Shown one piece after another: positions 34,939-43,536 of a stretch of DNA of 64,000 nucleotides. The position numbers and the translations under genes are program-made. Within the stretch, counting starts at the first letter, position 1. Every line of letters begins with the position of its first letter. Source of the DNA: Sphingobacteriales bacterium. GTDB lineage: Bacteria; Bacteroidota; Bacteroidia; Chitinophagales; Chitinophagaceae. The notes under the pieces were generated by a model that saw nothing but the letters and a program-made list of their open reading frames with translations, ran no database searches and had not been told where the DNA came from. Location: positions 124,001-188,000 of the forward strand of contig RXJG01000004.1 in assembly GCA_003963365.1 (NCBI GenBank), read 5' to 3'.

Positions 34939-35644
34939 AATCTGTAAATTTATATCCCATACCTCTTACCGAATGAAAATAACGGGGATTGCGGCTGTCT
35001 TCTTCAAAATATTTACGGAAGCTTAAGATGAAATTATCAATTGTTCGGGTGGTAGGATAAACATTGTAGCCCCATACTGCCTGTAATATCTTTTCCCTTG
35101 TTACTACTTCGTTTTTATTTTCAATCAGCAATTTTAACAGCATGGCCTCTTTCTTGCTCAATTCAATTTTATCGCCTTTATAATTAGTAGCCTCCAGGGC
35201 CTTAAAGTCTATATTGTTATTCCCAAAACTGTAATTAATACCAATTGTTTCTTTATCCTGGAGCTGTTTATTTTTTTCAATGAGCTTTTGTACACGAAGC
35301 AAAAGTTCTTCCAGGTTAAAAGGTTTGGTTAAATAATCATCCGCTCCTTTTTTTAACCCCAATACTTTATCGGCAGAACTGTTTTTTGCACTTAATATTA
35401 AAACGGGTAAAGCGGAATGCTGTAATCTTAAAGTTTCCAATACAGTAATGCCATCAATTTCCGGCAGCATAATGTCGAGGATCACCAGGTCAAAATATTC
35501 ATTTTGCAACGATTTTAATGCAGAGGGGCCGTCAAAAGCAGAGCTAACTTCATAACCTTCCATTTCCAGGTTCAACTTCAGGGCTTCCTGTAAATTCTCT
35601 TCATCTTCCACTAATAAAATGGTTGCTGCTTTATCTTTTGCCAT
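34937..35644 (-). CDS. OmpR/PhoB-type response regulator
   Basis: A 235-residue transcription factor. The receiver domain (1-120) has the acidic pair ED at 13-14, phosphoacceptor Asp57 in LVILDIMLPEIDG, and Lys in TKPFNLEEL. The winged-helix domain (about 140-235) ends with IDNFILSFRKYFEED and VRGMGYKF. Its gene follows the histidine kinase gene by 2 bp on the same strand, so they are a cognate pair. Confidence 0.93.
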   Translation of the reverse strand: MAKDKAATILLVEDEENLQEALKLNLEMEGYEVSSAFDGPSALKSLQNEYFDLVILDIMLPEIDGITVLETLRLQHSALPVLILSAKNSSADKVLGLKKGADDYLTKPFNLEELLLRVQKLIEKNKQLQDKETIGINYSFGNNNIDFKALEATNYKGDKIELSKKEAMLLKLLIENKNEVVTREKILQAVWGYNVYPTTRTIDNFILSFRKYFEEDSRNPRYFHSVRGMGYKFTD

Positions 35645-35646
35645 AT

Positions 35647-36624
35647 CTATTTATAAAAATTAATCCCAAAGATAGTTCCGGCAGGAGTATTATCCGTAAT
35701 GTTAATCTCTGCTCCGTGATCTTCAACAATTTTTTTGGTGATGTATAACCCCAAACCGGTACCTTTTGTTTTACGAGTATTTTCATTACCAATGCGGTAA
35801 AACTTATCAAATACCCGCTTCTTTTCCTCGTCGCTGATACCAACACCTTCGTCGGATATTTCTATATTAATACGTTCCCCTTCGTCAGTAAGATCAACAT
35901 GTACCGTGGTATCTTCAGGGGAGTATTTTAAGGCGTTTTCAATAAGGTTATTGATGGCTATTTGCATTAATAAAGTATCGCCATAAATAAATTGCCCCGG
36001 TTCAATGGAAACTTCAATCTTTCTGTTGGGAAAGCGTTGTTTAAAGTCCTGTACACAGCCATCGGTCAATACAGAAAGATTGATTTCTTCTTTTTCACTG
36101 TTTAAATTTCCGCTGTCAATTTGTGCTGCCAGCAGAATATTATTGGTTAAAGTATTTAAACGATTGGTCTCCTGTAAGGCCTGCTGTGTAAGCCGCTGTT
36201 GTTTATCTTCATCCAGTTTTCTTTTTAATAAGGTTTCCAGGCTGAGTTTGGTAACCGCAATGGGAGTTTTTAGTTCATGCGTTACTGCCATCATAAAGTT
36301 TTGCTGCTGCTGGGAAAATTTAACTTGTTTGCGAACGGAACGGTAAACAAAAATAGCACCCAGTAAGGTTATCAGTAAAAAAGTTAGGCCTTCACCAATG
36401 TACTGGGCATGTTTACGGTTGTGTTCATTATTTAACTGTATAACCTTTGATTCATATTGCGGATCATCTTTCACCAGTTCCTGTATTTTATAATCTCTCA
36501 TGGCCTGGTTTTGTTTTTCCAGGGCTATATACCACCATGCAAGTGCAGCAATAATATATAACAGCAGGAACCAATAAACAACTGTAATAACGGAGAACTT
36601 ATATATTTTTTTCCCAAAAGGCAT
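35647..36624 (-). CDS. Sensor histidine kinase
   Basis: A 325-residue membrane kinase. Two helices (about 13-34 and 77-95) enclose a short periplasmic loop of roughly 40 residues rich in charge, so it may sense through the membrane or a partner. The H-box MAVTHELKTPIAVTKL has His116; the N-box (NNLIENALKYSPE), G1 (ISDEGVGI), F and G2 (TGLGLYITKKIVEDHG) boxes are complete. Its start shares one base with the gldH end, so gldH, kinase and regulator are probably one operon. Confidence 0.93.
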   Translation of the reverse strand: MPFGKKIYKFSVITVVYWFLLLYIIAALAWWYIALEKQNQAMRDYKIQELVKDDPQYESKVIQLNNEHNRKHAQYIGEGLTFLLITLLGAIFVYRSVRKQVKFSQQQQNFMMAVTHELKTPIAVTKLSLETLLKRKLDEDKQQRLTQQALQETNRLNTLTNNILLAAQIDSGNLNSEKEEINLSVLTDGCVQDFKQRFPNRKIEVSIEPGQFIYGDTLLMQIAINNLIENALKYSPEDTTVHVDLTDEGERINIEISDEGVGISDEEKKRVFDKFYRIGNENTRKTKGTGLGLYITKKIVEDHGAEINITDNTPAGTIFGINFYK

Positions 36625-37106
36625 TAATGAACTTTTTCAATTCGGATACCGGCATTCATAACGTGTTTTAAAGGGTTATCCCGCATATTTTGTTCTAATT
36701 GTATACTGTATATGCCGGACTTTTTGAATTTAATATTTTCAAACAGTTTAATGCGGTGCTCCCATATATCATCCATCCCGGTAGCCGATAACCATTTCCC
36801 GGCTGCATTTTGAAGTGGCAGCTCAATCCTCGCTTTTTGATAGACTGTATCGCCAGGTTGTTTGGTATAAACAAATAACCAGAGGTTGCGGTATTCGTAT
36901 GCTTCGGTATGGCGAAGTGTTATAAATATATTATATGCAGTGATGGTATCACTAATATCAAAATTAATTGCCGGTTTATTCTCCCATTTCCATTCGTGAT
37001 TGGGTATCTGTACATTTTTTTCAAATACTTCAATCTTTATGCAGGAAGCAAACAGTAACAGGTTACAGGCTATAAGTAAATGATAAATGGAAAAGCTACT
37101 TTTCAA
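36624..37106 (-). CDS. gldH: Gliding motility lipoprotein GldH
   Basis: A 160-residue lipoprotein. The signal LLIACNLLLFASC ends in a lipobox with Cys22, and IKIEVFEKNVQIPNHEW follows, the typical GldH start. The beta-sandwich core holds YNIFITLRHTEAYEYRNLWLFV and WEHRIKLFENIKFKKSGIY. GldH is required for gliding and linked to the T9SS in Flavobacterium. A T9SS-sorted PKD protein is encoded at 56830-58719. Here it is joined to a two-component system. Confidence 0.88.
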   Translation of the reverse strand: MKSSFSIYHLLIACNLLLFASCIKIEVFEKNVQIPNHEWKWENKPAINFDISDTITAYNIFITLRHTEAYEYRNLWLFVYTKQPGDTVYQKARIELPLQNAAGKWLSATGMDDIWEHRIKLFENIKFKKSGIYSIQLEQNMRDNPLKHVMNAGIRIEKVH

Positions 37107-37166
37107 ACCGGATATTTTTACAAAAATAATTGAGAGTATGAAACTTTTAATTAAAACTTTGAAGGG

Positions 37167-38042
37167 TTATAGTACATTCAGCACCTGCTCTTTTGCTTTT
37201 TCCAGTTCATCCTTCATCATTACCACATTTTTTTGAATGGCAGCATCATATGCTTTGGCGCCGGTGGTATTAATTTCCCTGCCGATTTCCTGTAATACAA
37301 AAGATAGTTTTTTTCCTTTGCTTTCTTCCACTTCAGTTAACAGGCTTTTAAAATACTCGCAGTGGTTTTTCAGGCGAACCTGTTCTTCGCTGATGTCTAT
37401 TTTTTCGATGTAGTAAATCAATTCCTGCTCCAGCCGGTTATTGTCATAATTGTTTTTTCCAACATGTTCTTCCAGCAAACGGGTTATCCCTTCTCTTATT
37501 CTTTGTTGCCGGAGTGGTTCCAGCCTGGCCACTTCTTCCTGCAGTTTTACGATATTATCAATGCGGAGCACAAGATCATCTTCCAGTGCTTTTCCTTCTT
37601 CCAGCCGGTGAAGGTTGAGATCATCAATGGCTGCTAATAATACTTTTTTAAACTGTTCCCATTCTGTATCTGTTAATGTTTCGCCAGTGGGAGTAATTAC
37701 TTCAGGAAGTTTTAATAAAGTACTTAATATACCTGAAGCATCAAGGTTTAATTCTCTTGATAGTTTCTCCACAGGTGCATAATAAGCTTTGGCTAATTCT
37801 ACATTGATAGATACAGGTTTGGAATTACCTGATTCTTTCAGGCTGATGATGCAATCAATACTGCCTCTTCCCAGTTTTCCCATTAAAATGGTGCGGATAT
37901 CAAATTCAAATGGTTTTAAAAATCCGGGTAGTTTTAAAGAAAGTTCAAATTGCTTGCCATTGAGGGATTTAATATCTATTAAAAAAGTTTTATCGCCTGC
38001 AGTTTGTTCTGCCCGTCCAAATCCTGTCATTGATTTCAGCAT
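37167..38042 (-). CDS. yicC: YicC family endoribonuclease-like protein
   Basis: A 291-residue protein of the YicC/YloC family, whose members act as endoribonucleases. The N-terminus MLKSMTGFGRAE is the family signature, with IKSLNGKQFELSLKLP, and the C-terminus ends with KKLSFVLQEIGREINTTGAKA and MKDELEKAKEQVLNVL. Length is normal. gldH begins 60 bp downstream on the same strand; upstream is the long gene-free stretch 38043-38638. Confidence 0.92.
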   Translation of the reverse strand: MLKSMTGFGRAEQTAGDKTFLIDIKSLNGKQFELSLKLPGFLKPFEFDIRTILMGKLGRGSIDCIISLKESGNSKPVSINVELAKAYYAPVEKLSRELNLDASGILSTLLKLPEVITPTGETLTDTEWEQFKKVLLAAIDDLNLHRLEEGKALEDDLVLRIDNIVKLQEEVARLEPLRQQRIREGITRLLEEHVGKNNYDNNRLEQELIYYIEKIDISEEQVRLKNHCEYFKSLLTEVEESKGKKLSFVLQEIGREINTTGAKAYDAAIQKNVVMMKDELEKAKEQVLNVL

Positions 38043-38160
38043 AAGTTATCGATTTGTATGTAAGATAGTTGTTTTACTAATACTATCATTAGGACCGTTA
38101 TCATTGACATTTTACCATAAAGAATAACATCCTTCAATACTTTATTAAACCGGTATAAAA

Positions 38161-38187
38161 GAAAAATCCTCCTGGAAACAGGAGGAT
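38161..38187 (-). terminator. Rho-independent terminator without an obvious gene
   Basis: A perfect 9-bp stem ATCCTCCTG/CAGGAGGAT (38166-38187) with a 4-base loop. On the minus strand it is followed by TTTTTC, the form of a true terminator. Upstream on that strand there is no coding sequence. Confidence 0.75.
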
Positions 38188-38313
38188 CTCATTATTATGG
38201 ATGGGTTAGTAAGTACCAGGAAATTAAATTCCCTATGCAATATTAGAAATTATTTTATCATAAGAAAAAAATATTTTAAAATATTTTATTCACATTTTTT
38301 TTTCACTTGTGGA

Positions 38314-38329
38314 AAATGCGTACGCATTT
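38314..38329. promoter_or_regulatory. 16-bp perfect palindrome, possible operator
   Basis: AAATGCGTACGCATTT is a perfect 16-bp palindrome standing alone in AT-rich DNA, about 270 bp upstream of yicC and 310 bp upstream of lpxD. It resembles a dimeric regulator site; the regulator is unknown. Confidence 0.45.
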
Positions 38330-38593
38330 AACAATTAAAGAATTAGTTTTTATTCATCATTTAGAAAAATAAATAAATAAAACAGGTATTATGAAATGCA
38401 TCAGGATATATTATTTCATTGGTAAATTATTGGTATCAATAAAAAATAATGCAGCATGTAACTATTGAAGAATGTGTAAAAGGATTTATGGATGTGTACA
38501 TCTGTAAAATCAGCATCCTTAAAAATTTCCCGTTCTTAATGCAAAATGAAAATGGAGTGTTTCCTGTCTGCGCCACTGCAGTAAACCAATGAT

Positions 38594-38621
38594 TTTGGAA
38601 TAACAACACCCGTTAACTTTG
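38594..38621 (+). promoter_or_regulatory. lpxD promoter
   Basis: TTTG (38594-38597) and TAACTTTG (38614-38621) are separated by 16 bp, slightly short of the usual 19. The ATG is 18 bp after the -7 box. Confidence 0.55.
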
Positions 38622-38638
38622 CCGGAAATTATTGAATC

Positions 38639-39586
38639 ATGAAGTTTACATCACCCGTTCCGGTCAAATGGATCGCCGAATTTATAGCAGCAGAATTGAT
38701 TGGGAATACGGAAGGATCAGCAACAGGTTTGAATGAAATTCATAAAGTGGAACCGGGTGATATTGTATTTGTCGATCACCCTAAGTATTATGATAAATGC
38801 ATTCATTCCGCTGCATCCTTTATCATCATCAATAAAAAAACAGATTGCCCGCAGGGTAAAGCATTACTGGTGGTTGATGCACCATTTAATGCCTATTTAA
38901 AACTGGTTCGTTATTTCCGCCCGTTTACCCCTTCTTCAAAACCGGTAAGTGATACGGCCGTTATCGGAAAGGATACGGTTGTTTTCCCCAATGTATTCAT
39001 AGGCAATAATGTAACAATCGGTAATCATTGCATCATTCATCCCAATGTTACTATTTATGATGATACTGTAATTGGAAATAATGTGGTGATTCATGCGGGT
39101 ACCACTATTGGTTCGGATGCTTTTTATTTCAATACTAAAAAAGACAGGGAAGTATGGTACAAAAAAATGGAAAGTTGCGGAAGAGTGGTGATTGAAGATG
39201 AGGTGGAAATTGGTGCAGGTTGCACCATAGACAGAGGGGTAAGCGGCGATACCATTATTGGCCGGGGAACAAAGTTTGATAATATGGTGCATATAGGGCA
39301 TGATACAGTTATTGGAAAAAACTGTTTGTTTGCTGCACAGGTGGGTGTGGCAGGCGCCACTACTATTGAAGATGGTGTGATTTTATGGGGACAGGTTGGT
39401 GTAAGCAAAACATTAACCATTGGCGCCAATGCAGTTGTTTTTGCACAGAGCGGAATAGCCTCCTCCATAGAAGGAAATAAGACTTACTTTGGAAGTCCGG
39501 CTGAAGACGCTTCCACAAAAAAAAGAGAAATAGTTTTATTAAAACGACTACCCGAGATCTGGGAAAAGGTAAAGAACCTGAAATAA
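38639..39586 (+). CDS. lpxD: UDP-3-O-acylglucosamine N-acyltransferase (LpxD)
   Basis: A 315-residue lipid A enzyme that adds the N-linked 3-hydroxyacyl chain. The N-terminal uridine-binding domain includes LNEIHKVEPGDIVFVDHPKY and YDKCIHSAASFIII. The C-terminal left-handed beta-helix is built of hexapeptide repeats (VIGNNVVIHAGTTIGSDAF and so on). The catalytic His is in FDNMVHIGHD. The C-terminal helix (KKREIVLLKRLPEIWEKVKNL) is typical. Bacteroidota often have a second LpxD-like paralog near the lipid A genes, so this may be one of two. Confidence 0.87.
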   Translation: MKFTSPVPVKWIAEFIAAELIGNTEGSATGLNEIHKVEPGDIVFVDHPKYYDKCIHSAASFIIINKKTDCPQGKALLVVDAPFNAYLKLVRYFRPFTPSSKPVSDTAVIGKDTVVFPNVFIGNNVTIGNHCIIHPNVTIYDDTVIGNNVVIHAGTTIGSDAFYFNTKKDREVWYKKMESCGRVVIEDEVEIGAGCTIDRGVSGDTIIGRGTKFDNMVHIGHDTVIGKNCLFAAQVGVAGATTIEDGVILWGQVGVSKTLTIGANAVVFAQSGIASSIEGNKTYFGSPAEDASTKKREIVLLKRLPEIWEKVKNLK

Positions 39587-39608
39587 AAAAGGGAGGTTGA
39601 CACCTCCC
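39581..39608. terminator. Terminator between lpxD and the LytTR regulator gene
   Basis: Stem GGGAGGT (39591-39597) and ACCTCCC (39602-39608) with loop TGAC. On the minus strand it is followed by TTTTTTATTT, so it best terminates transcripts coming from the LytTR gene; it may also stop lpxD. The rest of the 39587-39818 gap holds a small GGTCA/TGACC hairpin and no gene. Confidence 0.75.
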
Positions 39609-39818
39609 CGCAATTCATAAGTTAGCAATGAATAACTCAATCTGAAAATTTTTTGGTCATTTCTGACCATACCCGTTTTTAAATTTCCAAAGGCATATTT
39701 CCTTTGATAGGACCAAATTACAAACACATTACCGCAGGCTTTAGCATTAATTGATAACTGTGCAGGTTACATTAATAACTGTGTTGGGTTGGCCAAAATT
39801 TACCATGGAATTGCATAT

Positions 39819-40565
39819 TTATTGCTCGAATTTGGCCAGGAATTCGTCCCTTTTGCGGGTGGCTACTTCTATGGTTGTATTATCGTTCATTTCAATGTAT
39901 CCGCCACGGCCTTTAAAGTATTTTTTTACATAAGCCAGGTTTACTATGTGAGAGTGGTGTATGCGGCAGAAATTATCTTCCGGTAAAAGATCTTCGTATT
40001 CTTTCAGTGATTTACTCACGATGAATTTTTGTTTATCCTGCAGGTAAATAATAGTATAACTGCCACTGGCTTCACAACGAACGATATCTTCAATATTGGT
40101 AAATATTAGTCCGTCGTTAGTAGGCAATCCAATTTTTTGCAGCGAATTTTTTGTTGGTTTCATTGTCTGGATAAACACATCCAGCGCCTGACTCATGTTT
40201 TTTTCTTTTACTCTATCCACAGCTTTTTTAACGGCCGCTTTTAATTCCTCTATGTCTACAGGTTTAAGTAAATAATCCAAAGCATAATAGCGGAATGCTT
40301 TTAAAGCATAATTATCAAATGCGGTTACAAAAATCACCTGGAAATTAACCGGCATTAATTTATCCAGCAAATCAAAAGCATTACCAAACGGCATTTCTAT
40401 ATCCAGGAAAACTATGTCAGGGTGAGATGTACGGATGAGATTTATCGCTGCTTCTGCACTTTCGGCTTCGCCGCCAATAATCACTTCCGGGCAAAATTCC
40501 TCCAGCAGTTTTTTTAATATCCTGATATTGCGGGGTTCATCGTCAACAATTATGGCTTTGATCAT
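39819..40565 (-). CDS. LytTR-type response regulator
   Basis: A 248-residue regulator. The receiver has Asp-Asp at 8-9 and phosphoacceptor Asp55 in IVFLDIEMPFGNAFDLL. The C-terminal LytTR DNA-binding domain (about 140-248) shows VRCEASGSYTIIYLQDKQKF, RIHHSHIVNLAYVKKYFKG and the IEVATRKRDEFLAKF end. It starts 9 bp after the LytS-type kinase stop, so they are a cognate pair. Such pairs often control cell-surface or polysaccharide genes. Confidence 0.92.
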   Translation of the reverse strand: MIKAIIVDDEPRNIRILKKLLEEFCPEVIIGGEAESAEAAINLIRTSHPDIVFLDIEMPFGNAFDLLDKLMPVNFQVIFVTAFDNYALKAFRYYALDYLLKPVDIEELKAAVKKAVDRVKEKNMSQALDVFIQTMKPTKNSLQKIGLPTNDGLIFTNIEDIVRCEASGSYTIIYLQDKQKFIVSKSLKEYEDLLPEDNFCRIHHSHIVNLAYVKKYFKGRGGYIEMNDNTTIEVATRKRDEFLAKFEQ

Positions 40566-40574
40566 TGGTTAAAA

Positions 40575-43496
40575 TTAGCTGTTTTGTACAAGGCTGATGG
40601 GGAAATGCATTAATATTTTTGTGCCGGCAGCTTCTCCATTCTCTTTTTTTAAATCTATTACCTGAATGGAGATTTTGTCATGCATATTTTTATTAATTGC
40701 TTCTACTCTTTCCCTTGTAAGCAGCATCCCTTTGGACTGGTATTCTATATGCTGGCGGCTTTTTAACTCCTTTGCTTTTTCCCGGCCAATACCATTGTCT
40801 TCAATGGAACAATGTATAAAATTTCCTTCGGCAGTGAAATGGATATTAATTTGCCCCAGCCCGTCCTTTTTATAACGGATGCCGTGACGGATACTGTTTT
40901 CCACATACGGCTGCAGCAGCATCACTGGTATTTTATATTCCTCCTGTTTAATAGCCGGATCAACAGTAATATGATAATCAAATTTATTCTCGAAACGTAT
41001 TTTCTCAAGCGTTAAATAGCTGTTTAAATATTCCACTTCATCTGCGATGGAGATGGTGGACTTGGAAGAATTATCCAGTGTTTGCCTTACCAGCTTTGCA
41101 AAACCACTGATAAAACGATTAGCGGTATGGATATCCTTATCATACACAAATTGCTGAATAGAATTAAGACAGTTAAAAATAAAATGAGGATTCATCTGGG
41201 CTCTCAATGCCATTTGTTCCAGTTCCGTAATTCGTTTAGTAGTTATCTGCTCTTTTTCTCTTTTTCTTCTTTTGTATTGGTTATATAGTAACACAAGTAA
41301 TAAGGTTGTAACAGCCGAAGCCAAAACGGTTAATATCAAAAACCATTTTGTTTGATAAAATGCCGGATTAATAATAATAGCAATTTTCTTTAAACCACTT
41401 TTAACTCCAAACTTATTTATGGCAACCAGTTGTAATTCGTAATTACCGGGCGGGAGTGAAAGAAATTCCAGGGTGTTTTCTTTGGTGGTTTTCATTATGG
41501 TATCTAAACCAGCCAGTTTATACTGATAAGTAATATCGCCGGTTGATTTAAAAGAGATACCAACAAAATCAATTTTAAAGTTGTTCTGATCATGTTTGAA
41601 AACATATTTATCCTGTACGGGTAACTCTTCTGCAGCCTGGTACACATTTGTTATTTCAAGATTGCATTGGGAAGTGTTAAACACTTTGGTTATGTCAAAA
41701 TAAGTGATCCCTTCCTGGCAGGCTACAAATACGGTGTCATTATCTTTATAAATCGCATTAACCTGGTTGGATAATAAACCATCGGATACTGTAAAGGGAG
41801 TAACCCGGTATGGTTTTACATTCAAATCTATTCTTGAAACTCCTTTATCAGTACCTACCCATAAAACATTATTATTAATAATAAGGTTACGGCAAATATT
41901 ACTGGTTAATCCTTCTTTGGCGGTTAAGGTATCTCTTACCTGTCCTTTTTTCATTCCAACAATACCACCATCATAAGTAGCCACCCAAAGAGTGGTGTCC
42001 TTGCTAACAACCATTGATGATATGCGTCTCGTAAATAAAGTATCGTATTCACCCATATACACGGGGTTCTTTCCAACGGGCAGATGATATAAACCGTTTA
42101 ATGTGCCAACAAATAAAGTGCCTTTGTAAAGACAAACAGCTGTGGACCGCTCATCCCAGATTTTTTTAAATTGTTTAATATCCTTCAGGCTTATCATACG
42201 GGTATCAACACTGGTGGCAATAAAAACACTATCATCGTTTACATAATAAATACTTTTAACGGAGCTTATACTTGTTATTTGCTCCAGTTGCAGATTAGTA
42301 TTTAATAAAGCCAGCTTCTCATCTGAACCAACTAATACTTTCCCGGAAGGTAATTTTGCCAGGCAGGTTATGCGGTTATATTTATCTGCTACGGTGGCAG
42401 GAAAAGAGATGGTGCCGGTATTGTTAAAATGATCGGTATATAATATTCTTCCAAAATTGGTACCCATTAATATTTTATTCTCAATCATGGAAAGTGAAAA
42501 AATTTCCTGGTTACTACCCTCTTTCCAGGGTTTATAATTTTTGTATTCGGTAGATAAAAGCTGGTAAACTCCATCACCTAATGTGGTAAACCACCAGCCT
42601 CCTTCATGGTCAATTAATACTTTACTTACCGAAAGTTTCTTTAAGAAATAATATTCCTGTTTTTTGCTGGTTGGATTGTAAATAGACACCCCGCTTGTTG
42701 AACTGATAGCAATCGTTCCATTACCGGGAGAAGAAAAACGCAATCCATTGGCGGGATACTCAAAGCAATGTATCTTGTTACTGCTTAACGATTGTGCACA
42801 GGAAGTATTTTTACCGCTTCTCCAAACTATATAATCTCCCGAGATATGAATGTTTTTAAATCCACGGTATTCCGTTGGATAATCAATGGAAAAAAGAAAT
42901 GTAAAGCGATTGTTCCGGTAGGTATATATCTGGTCTTCCCATTGAAGGATCAATTCTTTTTCACTGTTCAATCCAATAAATAATGAACCATTTAGTGGGT
43001 GGTTATTAATCTGTTCGTAAAAATGAATTTGCTTTTGCGGGGTAATAAGGAACAATCCTTTCTCCTCCAGTATCCAGGTGTTTTTATATTTATCAGTGCA
43101 TACGCTTAAAACATTGGAACGGATATGTATTTTTTGAAGAACAGAGTCATTCTGCTGATTGTATATTTTTCCTTTATAATAATAACAAATAGTTTTTTTA
43201 AAAGGAACCAGCCACACCCTTCCTTCATCATCACCATATATTTCTAATATTTCATTATCGGGTAACCCATCGGCTGTAGTAAAGTTTTTAAAATGTGTAC
43301 CGTCAAAACGGCTTACGCCTGTTTCAGTACCAAACCATAAAAACTTTTGCGGGTCCTGGTAAATGGCATATACATTGGCACCGGCTAATCCATCCTGTAC
43401 ATCGTAATGGGCATAGCTGTAATCCTGGGCTTTTGCCATTAAAGCAAAGCAGGCAGCCATAAATAAATAAAAAAAACGATGCAGATAATTCGTCAT
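40575..43496 (-). CDS. Two-component sensor: beta-propeller, Y_Y_Y domain and LytS-type histidine kinase
   Basis: A 973-residue hybrid sensor. After a signal peptide (to about AKAQ) come repeated two-component regulator propeller units such as FLWFGTETGVSRFDGTHF, VLWVGTDKGVSRID and TLWVATYDGGIVG, up to about residue 620. A Y_Y_Y-like domain (YQYKLAGLDTIM... LPPGNYELQLVAIN) follows, then one membrane helix near 715-735. The His_kinase domain has His771 in RAQMNPHFIFNCLNSIQQF, then the ATPase motifs VMLLQPYVENSIRHG and DNGIGREKA. There is no second receiver. The sensed ligand is probably extracellular. It has its own promoter at 43504-43534. Confidence 0.92.
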   Translation of the reverse strand: MTNYLHRFFYLFMAACFALMAKAQDYSYAHYDVQDGLAGANVYAIYQDPQKFLWFGTETGVSRFDGTHFKNFTTADGLPDNEILEIYGDDEGRVWLVPFKKTICYYYKGKIYNQQNDSVLQKIHIRSNVLSVCTDKYKNTWILEEKGLFLITPQKQIHFYEQINNHPLNGSLFIGLNSEKELILQWEDQIYTYRNNRFTFLFSIDYPTEYRGFKNIHISGDYIVWRSGKNTSCAQSLSSNKIHCFEYPANGLRFSSPGNGTIAISSTSGVSIYNPTSKKQEYYFLKKLSVSKVLIDHEGGWWFTTLGDGVYQLLSTEYKNYKPWKEGSNQEIFSLSMIENKILMGTNFGRILYTDHFNNTGTISFPATVADKYNRITCLAKLPSGKVLVGSDEKLALLNTNLQLEQITSISSVKSIYYVNDDSVFIATSVDTRMISLKDIKQFKKIWDERSTAVCLYKGTLFVGTLNGLYHLPVGKNPVYMGEYDTLFTRRISSMVVSKDTTLWVATYDGGIVGMKKGQVRDTLTAKEGLTSNICRNLIINNNVLWVGTDKGVSRIDLNVKPYRVTPFTVSDGLLSNQVNAIYKDNDTVFVACQEGITYFDITKVFNTSQCNLEITNVYQAAEELPVQDKYVFKHDQNNFKIDFVGISFKSTGDITYQYKLAGLDTIMKTTKENTLEFLSLPPGNYELQLVAINKFGVKSGLKKIAIIINPAFYQTKWFLILTVLASAVTTLLLVLLYNQYKRRKREKEQITTKRITELEQMALRAQMNPHFIFNCLNSIQQFVYDKDIHTANRFISGFAKLVRQTLDNSSKSTISIADEVEYLNSYLTLEKIRFENKFDYHITVDPAIKQEEYKIPVMLLQPYVENSIRHGIRYKKDGLGQINIHFTAEGNFIHCSIEDNGIGREKAKELKSRQHIEYQSKGMLLTRERVEAINKNMHDKISIQVIDLKKENGEAAGTKILMHFPISLVQNS

Positions 43497-43503
43497 GCTT
43501 TGT

Positions 43504-43534
43504 TAAAGATAAAACATGACAGTGCTTTGGCAAA
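43504..43534 (-). promoter_or_regulatory. Promoter of the LytS-type sensor gene
   Basis: On the minus strand TTTG (43531-43534) and TATCTTTA (43504-43511, one base off) are exactly 19 bp apart; the ATG at 43496 is 7 bp after the -7 box. It lies directly after the stop of the upstream gene. Confidence 0.65.
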
Positions 43535-43536
43535 AG

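Larger units (their letters stand above)
38043..38638. other. Gene-free stretch with hairpin and palindrome
   Basis: About 600 bp without a credible gene. It holds a strong hairpin followed by T on the minus strand (38161-38187), a perfect 16-bp palindrome AAATGCGTACGCATTT (38314-38329), a long AT tract near 38260-38300, and the lpxD promoter at the right end. Since no minus-strand gene lies between the hairpin and lpxD, the terminator could end a small RNA of roughly 100-450 nt. Confidence 0.55.

Noticed and set aside
38392-38450. Short frame of about 18 codons (MKCIRIYYF)
   Set aside because: Too short, AT-driven, and without conserved signals or downstream terminator.
38936-39301. 121-codon minus-strand frame across lpxD
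   Set aside because: It is the antisense of the hexapeptide repeats of lpxD, whose plus-strand protein is clear. A second antisense frame overlaps it too.
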